A DNA stretch of 64,000 bases, from the NCBI GenBank assembly GCA_963970005.1, contig CAXAMN010021374.1, positions 395,285 to 459,284 of the forward strand, written 5' to 3'. Both the position numbers and the translations under genes were made by a program. The notes beneath the pieces were generated by a model. That model saw only the letters and a list, made by a program, of their open reading frames with translations, did not search any database and had not been told where the DNA came from. This DNA is from Durusdinium trenchii (taxonomy: Eukaryota; Sar; Dinophyceae; Suessiales; Symbiodiniaceae). Shown here in pieces: positions 60,593 to 64,000 of this stretch. Each line of letters begins with the position of its first letter. The first letter of the stretch is position 1.

Positions 60593-61810
60593 ATGCAAGA
60601 TCCAGGACAAATGCATGGAAGCCCAGGCGCGATGGAACGCGGTTTCGGAGAGCAAAGTGAACTTCCTCAAGCACCACAAACACCTAGTCAAGGTAGCCGT
60701 CAGTCTCAGAGCGTACATGAATCTGAACTTCGCGGTAACAGGCACGGTAATCCACGGAACTCAAATGGCCAAGATCATCCCCAGGCAGCGCAAGCGCAAC
60801 CAGGTATGCAACCAGGCTCACAGGCTTTTTCATGGACGCATGTGCCTCAGCAAGCATACGGTCAGATGCCCGGTCAGATGCCTAGTTTTCCTCAAGGTCC
60901 AGCATGGTATGGGGCGCAATGGATGCCTAGAGGCCTGAGTGGTTATGGACTCAGCACGGCGGCAATTCCTCCTTTCCCAGGAGCAGGTGGCATGGGATGT
61001 CACCCTGGGTGTATGGGGCCTAGACCTCCTAGTGGTTGCGGCCTTAATAGCATTGGCTTGAACCTCGGTGGTTGTACGCCTCAGCAGTCACGTGTTCAGG
61101 AAGTGTTGCAAGCTTTTGACACTTTGAATGAAGCTCAAATGCAGACCGTTTTTCAGCAGTTGCAGGAGCAGTTTGTCACGACGCAACAACGCAGGTTGGT
61201 GCCGGATGTCTTTGGACAAAGGAGCGAACATTTGAACACAGGCACATTCGACACAGGGTTTGACGCTTCCCAGTCTCACGGTGCACCTTCAGGACTTCCG
61301 CCGGATGTCGGTCGAGGAGCACAGTTGGATGTGTTTGCAAAGAGTGAGAAGTGGTTGGCGCCTGCACCAGTGCCATCGTTGAACACTTGGACAACGCGTG
61401 AACAGGAGATCATTGGTTGGTCAACGTATTTGGAGGACCTCATTGCTTGGGCAGCTCAGGCTTCGTTGGAGTTCAGTGTTGAGTTGCAGCATGCGAGTCG
61501 ATGGCCACGGCCTATTAGTTGGGCAGGCATGAGCAGTGCACAGCAGGCACGATCTCGGAGACTTGTAGCCATCCTTCGTTCCGCCTTTAGTGCTCATCCT
61601 CGTTGTGCGAACCTGATCGCGGTTTTCTGTGAAGGTGTTGCATTGGATGCCACTAGTATGAGTGAAGCGAACTTGATGATCGCAATGTCCCAGGCGGCGA
61701 ATGGATACGAGTTGTTGAGACACGGAAGCAGATCACTTGGAACAGGAGATCAAACGGCAGGCGATGGAACTAGAGGCCCCCATGGACTCCTTAGGACTTT
61801 GTTGGGTTGA
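60593..61810 (+). CDS. copia-like gag, truncated
   Basis: ATG at 60593 (MQDPGQMHGSPGAMERGFGE). The N-terminal 170 residues are Gln/Pro/Gly/Met-rich. From about 170 to 380 is a gag-like domain (LQAFDTLNEAQMQTVFQQLQ; WTTREQEIIGWSTYLEDLIA; QAANGYELLR). The last motif matches DANGYELFRLIRREFS of the gag in the other element. Directly after ANGYELLR, near 61720, the homologous sequence stops and the frame runs on about 25 codons out of register with the RT frame. No zinc knuckle, protease or integrase follows, so an internal deletion joined gag to pol. Confidence 0.7.
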   Translation: MQDPGQMHGSPGAMERGFGEQSELPQAPQTPSQGSRQSQSVHESELRGNRHGNPRNSNGQDHPQAAQAQPGMQPGSQAFSWTHVPQQAYGQMPGQMPSFPQGPAWYGAQWMPRGLSGYGLSTAAIPPFPGAGGMGCHPGCMGPRPPSGCGLNSIGLNLGGCTPQQSRVQEVLQAFDTLNEAQMQTVFQQLQEQFVTTQQRRLVPDVFGQRSEHLNTGTFDTGFDASQSHGAPSGLPPDVGRGAQLDVFAKSEKWLAPAPVPSLNTWTTREQEIIGWSTYLEDLIAWAAQASLEFSVELQHASRWPRPISWAGMSSAQQARSRRLVAILRSAFSAHPRCANLIAVFCEGVALDATSMSEANLMIAMSQAANGYELLRHGSRSLGTGDQTAGDGTRGPHGLLRTLLG

Positions 61811-64000
61811 AACGGGTGAGCCAGTACAGCTTTGGAACTTGTCGCAAATTGAGGGTGTTCCATCTTTCTCCCCTTTAACTGGCCCGGACATGTTTGATCA
61901 GGATGTGTGGGAAATGAGCGCCATTCGTTTTGATCATGGTCATGTTTGTGAACATATACCCATGGAACTAGGAGGACGCACAGTTTTGATTTGGAAGCCA
62001 ACGGCCATCATTGATGACCAAACATTGGATGAGTTGAATGTTGAACTAGGGTTTGTAGGAATGCAAGAAGAGATCTACAATTTGGAACACTGCAAAACAG
62101 GTAGGACGATTTCAGAAATGGAAATGAAATCCTTTTGCAAGAAGTTTCCCAGTGCTCGGTCAAGTCCGCGGGTTGCAGCTTTCAAGTCAGCAGAGCGAGT
62201 GAGGACTCGCATTGTTGCCAAAGACTTCAACAGAGGTCAATCAGCCAGGAGCCTTGGATTTTCTTCACCGACACCGTCTATTGAAGCGTTGCATCTTATT
62301 CTAGCTATTTCAGCAACCAGACGCTACTTGCTTCGTTCGTTGGATGTCTCACATGCCTTCATGCACAGCCCTTTGGGAAAGGACATGCATGTCGTGTTGA
62401 AATTGCCCTTGAGCGTGAGTTTGGACGATGGACAACCCGCTTTCCTTGTGTTGGATAAAGCCTTGAATGGTCTTAGGGATGCTTTACTTTGTTGGCTTCA
62501 GTTGTTGTCGGAGACTGTGAAAACCATTGGTCTTTGGACCGACTCCATTGAGCCGTGCGTGTACAGTGGAGCAGTGTACGACGGAGACACACACCTTGGA
62601 CATGTCCTGGTTATAGTCTATGTGGACGACATCTTGCTGGCCTCGTCGACGGAAGAGGCAGAAGCTTTTGTTGTGGACACCATCTCCAAGGTTGTTCCGA
62701 CCAAGACCACTGGACAAATTCCATTGGAAGGAGGGTCGCTCACATTCATTGGTCGAATCATCCAACGAGTTGCTCATGGAGACGAGTTGTTGTTGTCGAT
62801 CAACCCGTCTTACTTGGACTCCACCTTCAAGGAGTATGGCATTGACAAAGGGAGTGATGCAGCCCCGGATGTCGCAAGTCATTTGGAGAAAACAATGACA
62901 GACGAGAATGCCAAGAAGCCTTTGAGTAGTGAAGCGTATGGACGCTTTCGACGGGCATTGGGCAAACTCTTGTGGATGAGCCAGGTGAGACATGATTTGA
63001 AGACATGGTTGAGCATCATTGGATGCCATCAAGCATCACCCATGTCAGGAACGGAGGCAGCGCTTAGATCGGTGTTGCGTTTTCTCAAAAATGATATGCA
63101 TGTTGCCCTTGTCTTCCCGACTCGTGATCCTTCTTTGGATAGTCAAGTGGGTGAGAAGCAATTGAGAACTGTCAATCTCCATTGTTTTTCGGATGCCAGC
63201 TTCGCTCCGTATCGGTTCAACAAACGCCGTGGTATCTCAGGAGGTTGCGTTTTCTTTGAACGCTCACTTGTACGGTCGTTAGCTCGACAACAGCACGCAC
63301 TTTCACTCTCATCTTGTGAATCTGAGTTGTATGCATTGCAGTCAGTATGCCAGGAGTCTGTTGCATTTGGAAAGTTGGTACACCGATTGCTGTTTAGCAT
63401 TGAGGAGATGGACGAACCAGATCCAGTTCATGTATTCCTCGAATCGGACAGCTCGTCGGCATTGCAGTTGGTGAAAGCCTTAGACATTCCAAAGAAAAGC
63501 AGACATGTTGAGATCCGATTGTTGTGGTTGCGTGAACAGTTGAATGACGGGCAGTTGTTTGTATGCCACCGACGTGGAGAGTCAAACCCTGCCGATCTTT
63601 TCACCAAGTGCCTTCAGAGTCGTCTCTTCTTTGTGCACAGGTTCACGATCGGCCTTGTCAAACTAAGTGGACTTCTTGAGATGTTGGCGATTATGCAGTA
63701 CGCTGTAAGCTCAGGAGCTCGAGCTTCTTCGGATTTTGCAATCGTGGAAGTGTGTTGCTCAGAGCATTCATCTCTTCGCAGAGCATGCGAGTACCCAAGA
63801 ATCCCTTATGTTGGCATCACCGCCCAGATGCAGAGTAGAACCACCTTTGTACGTGTTCGGACTTGTGTTCAACAATGGGAGAAAGCAGCTCTTTGGGTAC
63901 ATGTTCATGCATCAACCCCATGTTCCTCAGGATCCCCTTTGAGGAACTTCTCAACAACGAATGTCGTCACTGCAGCAGAACAGGAGTGGCCGGAGGTCAT
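61764..64000 (+). CDS. copia-like reverse transcriptase/RNase H with C-terminal extension (partial)
   Basis: Open from ATG at 61764 (and in frame from about 61720) to the window edge, 745 codons without a stop. RT: RTRIVAKDFNRGQSARSLGF, LLRSLDVSHAFMHSPLGKDM (first Asp), VLDKALNGLRDALLCWLQL, VIVYVDDILLASS (catalytic DD). Then FRRALGKLLWMSQVRHDLKT. RNase H: HCFSDASFAPYRFNKRRGIS, ALSLSSCESELYALQSVCQE, LESDSSSALQLV, RHVEIRLLWLREQL, NPADLFTKCL. After RNase H, from about 63740, comes EVCCSEHSSLRRACEYPRI and WVHVHASTPCSSGSPLRNF, resembling motifs I and IV of cytosine methyltransferases. The frame is intact as far as seen. Protease and integrase are missing upstream. Confidence 0.8.
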   Translation, partial: MELEAPMDSLGLCWVETGEPVQLWNLSQIEGVPSFSPLTGPDMFDQDVWEMSAIRFDHGHVCEHIPMELGGRTVLIWKPTAIIDDQTLDELNVELGFVGMQEEIYNLEHCKTGRTISEMEMKSFCKKFPSARSSPRVAAFKSAERVRTRIVAKDFNRGQSARSLGFSSPTPSIEALHLILAISATRRYLLRSLDVSHAFMHSPLGKDMHVVLKLPLSVSLDDGQPAFLVLDKALNGLRDALLCWLQLLSETVKTIGLWTDSIEPCVYSGAVYDGDTHLGHVLVIVYVDDILLASSTEEAEAFVVDTISKVVPTKTTGQIPLEGGSLTFIGRIIQRVAHGDELLLSINPSYLDSTFKEYGIDKGSDAAPDVASHLEKTMTDENAKKPLSSEAYGRFRRALGKLLWMSQVRHDLKTWLSIIGCHQASPMSGTEAALRSVLRFLKNDMHVALVFPTRDPSLDSQVGEKQLRTVNLHCFSDASFAPYRFNKRRGISGGCVFFERSLVRSLARQQHALSLSSCESELYALQSVCQESVAFGKLVHRLLFSIEEMDEPDPVHVFLESDSSSALQLVKALDIPKKSRHVEIRLLWLREQLNDGQLFVCHRRGESNPADLFTKCLQSRLFFVHRFTIGLVKLSGLLEMLAIMQYAVSSGARASSDFAIVEVCCSEHSSLRRACEYPRIPYVGITAQMQSRTTFVRVRTCVQQWEKAALWVHVHASTPCSSGSPLRNFSTTNVVTAAEQEWPEV

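Overview
The window looks like nuclear DNA of a dinoflagellate, most plausibly a Symbiodiniaceae-like genome. Reasons: ten sites on the two strands carry the 3' part of the dinoflagellate spliced leader (TTGGCTCAAG, about 0.1 expected by chance in this length); one gene has a GC-AG intron; Ty1/copia elements and BspA-type leucine-rich-repeat genes are abundant; gene density outside mobile DNA is low.

Layout. 0-21 kb is mostly non-coding, with microsatellites, two related 15-bp minisatellite regions and one convincing host gene, a minus-strand ankyrin-repeat protein (6.3-7.8 kb). 21.7-33.2 kb is a graveyard of decayed, mostly minus-strand pieces of one repeated unit (helicase fragments, LRR-A and LRR-B pseudogenes, 3' tails ending in poly-A), a copia 5' LTR with a gag start, and a 1.2-kb foldback element. 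33.3-44.3 kb is a minus-strand Ty1/copia element with both LTRs, PBS, PPT, broken gag-pol and an extra ORF between pol and the 3' LTR. A 1.0-kb poly-A-tailed insertion sits in its 5' LTR. 44.3-46.5 kb holds more relics. 46.54-59.59 kb is the centrepiece: a 13-kb unit that starts with a degenerate spliced leader, ends in poly-A and is flanked by an 18-bp target-site duplication. It carries a glycosyltransferase-like/SF1-helicase reading frame, an unrecognised 751-aa ORF and two LRR_5 genes. 59.6-60.5 kb has a truncated second foldback copy. 60.56-64 kb is a plus-strand copia-like element, internally deleted, whose reverse transcriptase/RNase H frame continues past the window edge into a methyltransferase-like segment.

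How it fits together. The direct reading is that a long, intronless, spliced-leader-bearing RNA was reverse-transcribed and inserted by a LINE-like mechanism (poly-A plus 18-bp duplication). The same family has left 5'-truncated and rearranged copies across the window; one of them (43174-44208) has its own duplication inside a copia LTR. No reverse transcriptase is encoded in the 13-kb unit, so it would depend on another element. Short palindromes with a CTTA or CTCA loop and changing, self-complementary stems are scattered through this family, including inside its coding regions. I did not find them described in anything I know.

Limits: no searches or alignments were run. All homologies between window segments were read by eye, and domain calls rest on visible motifs.
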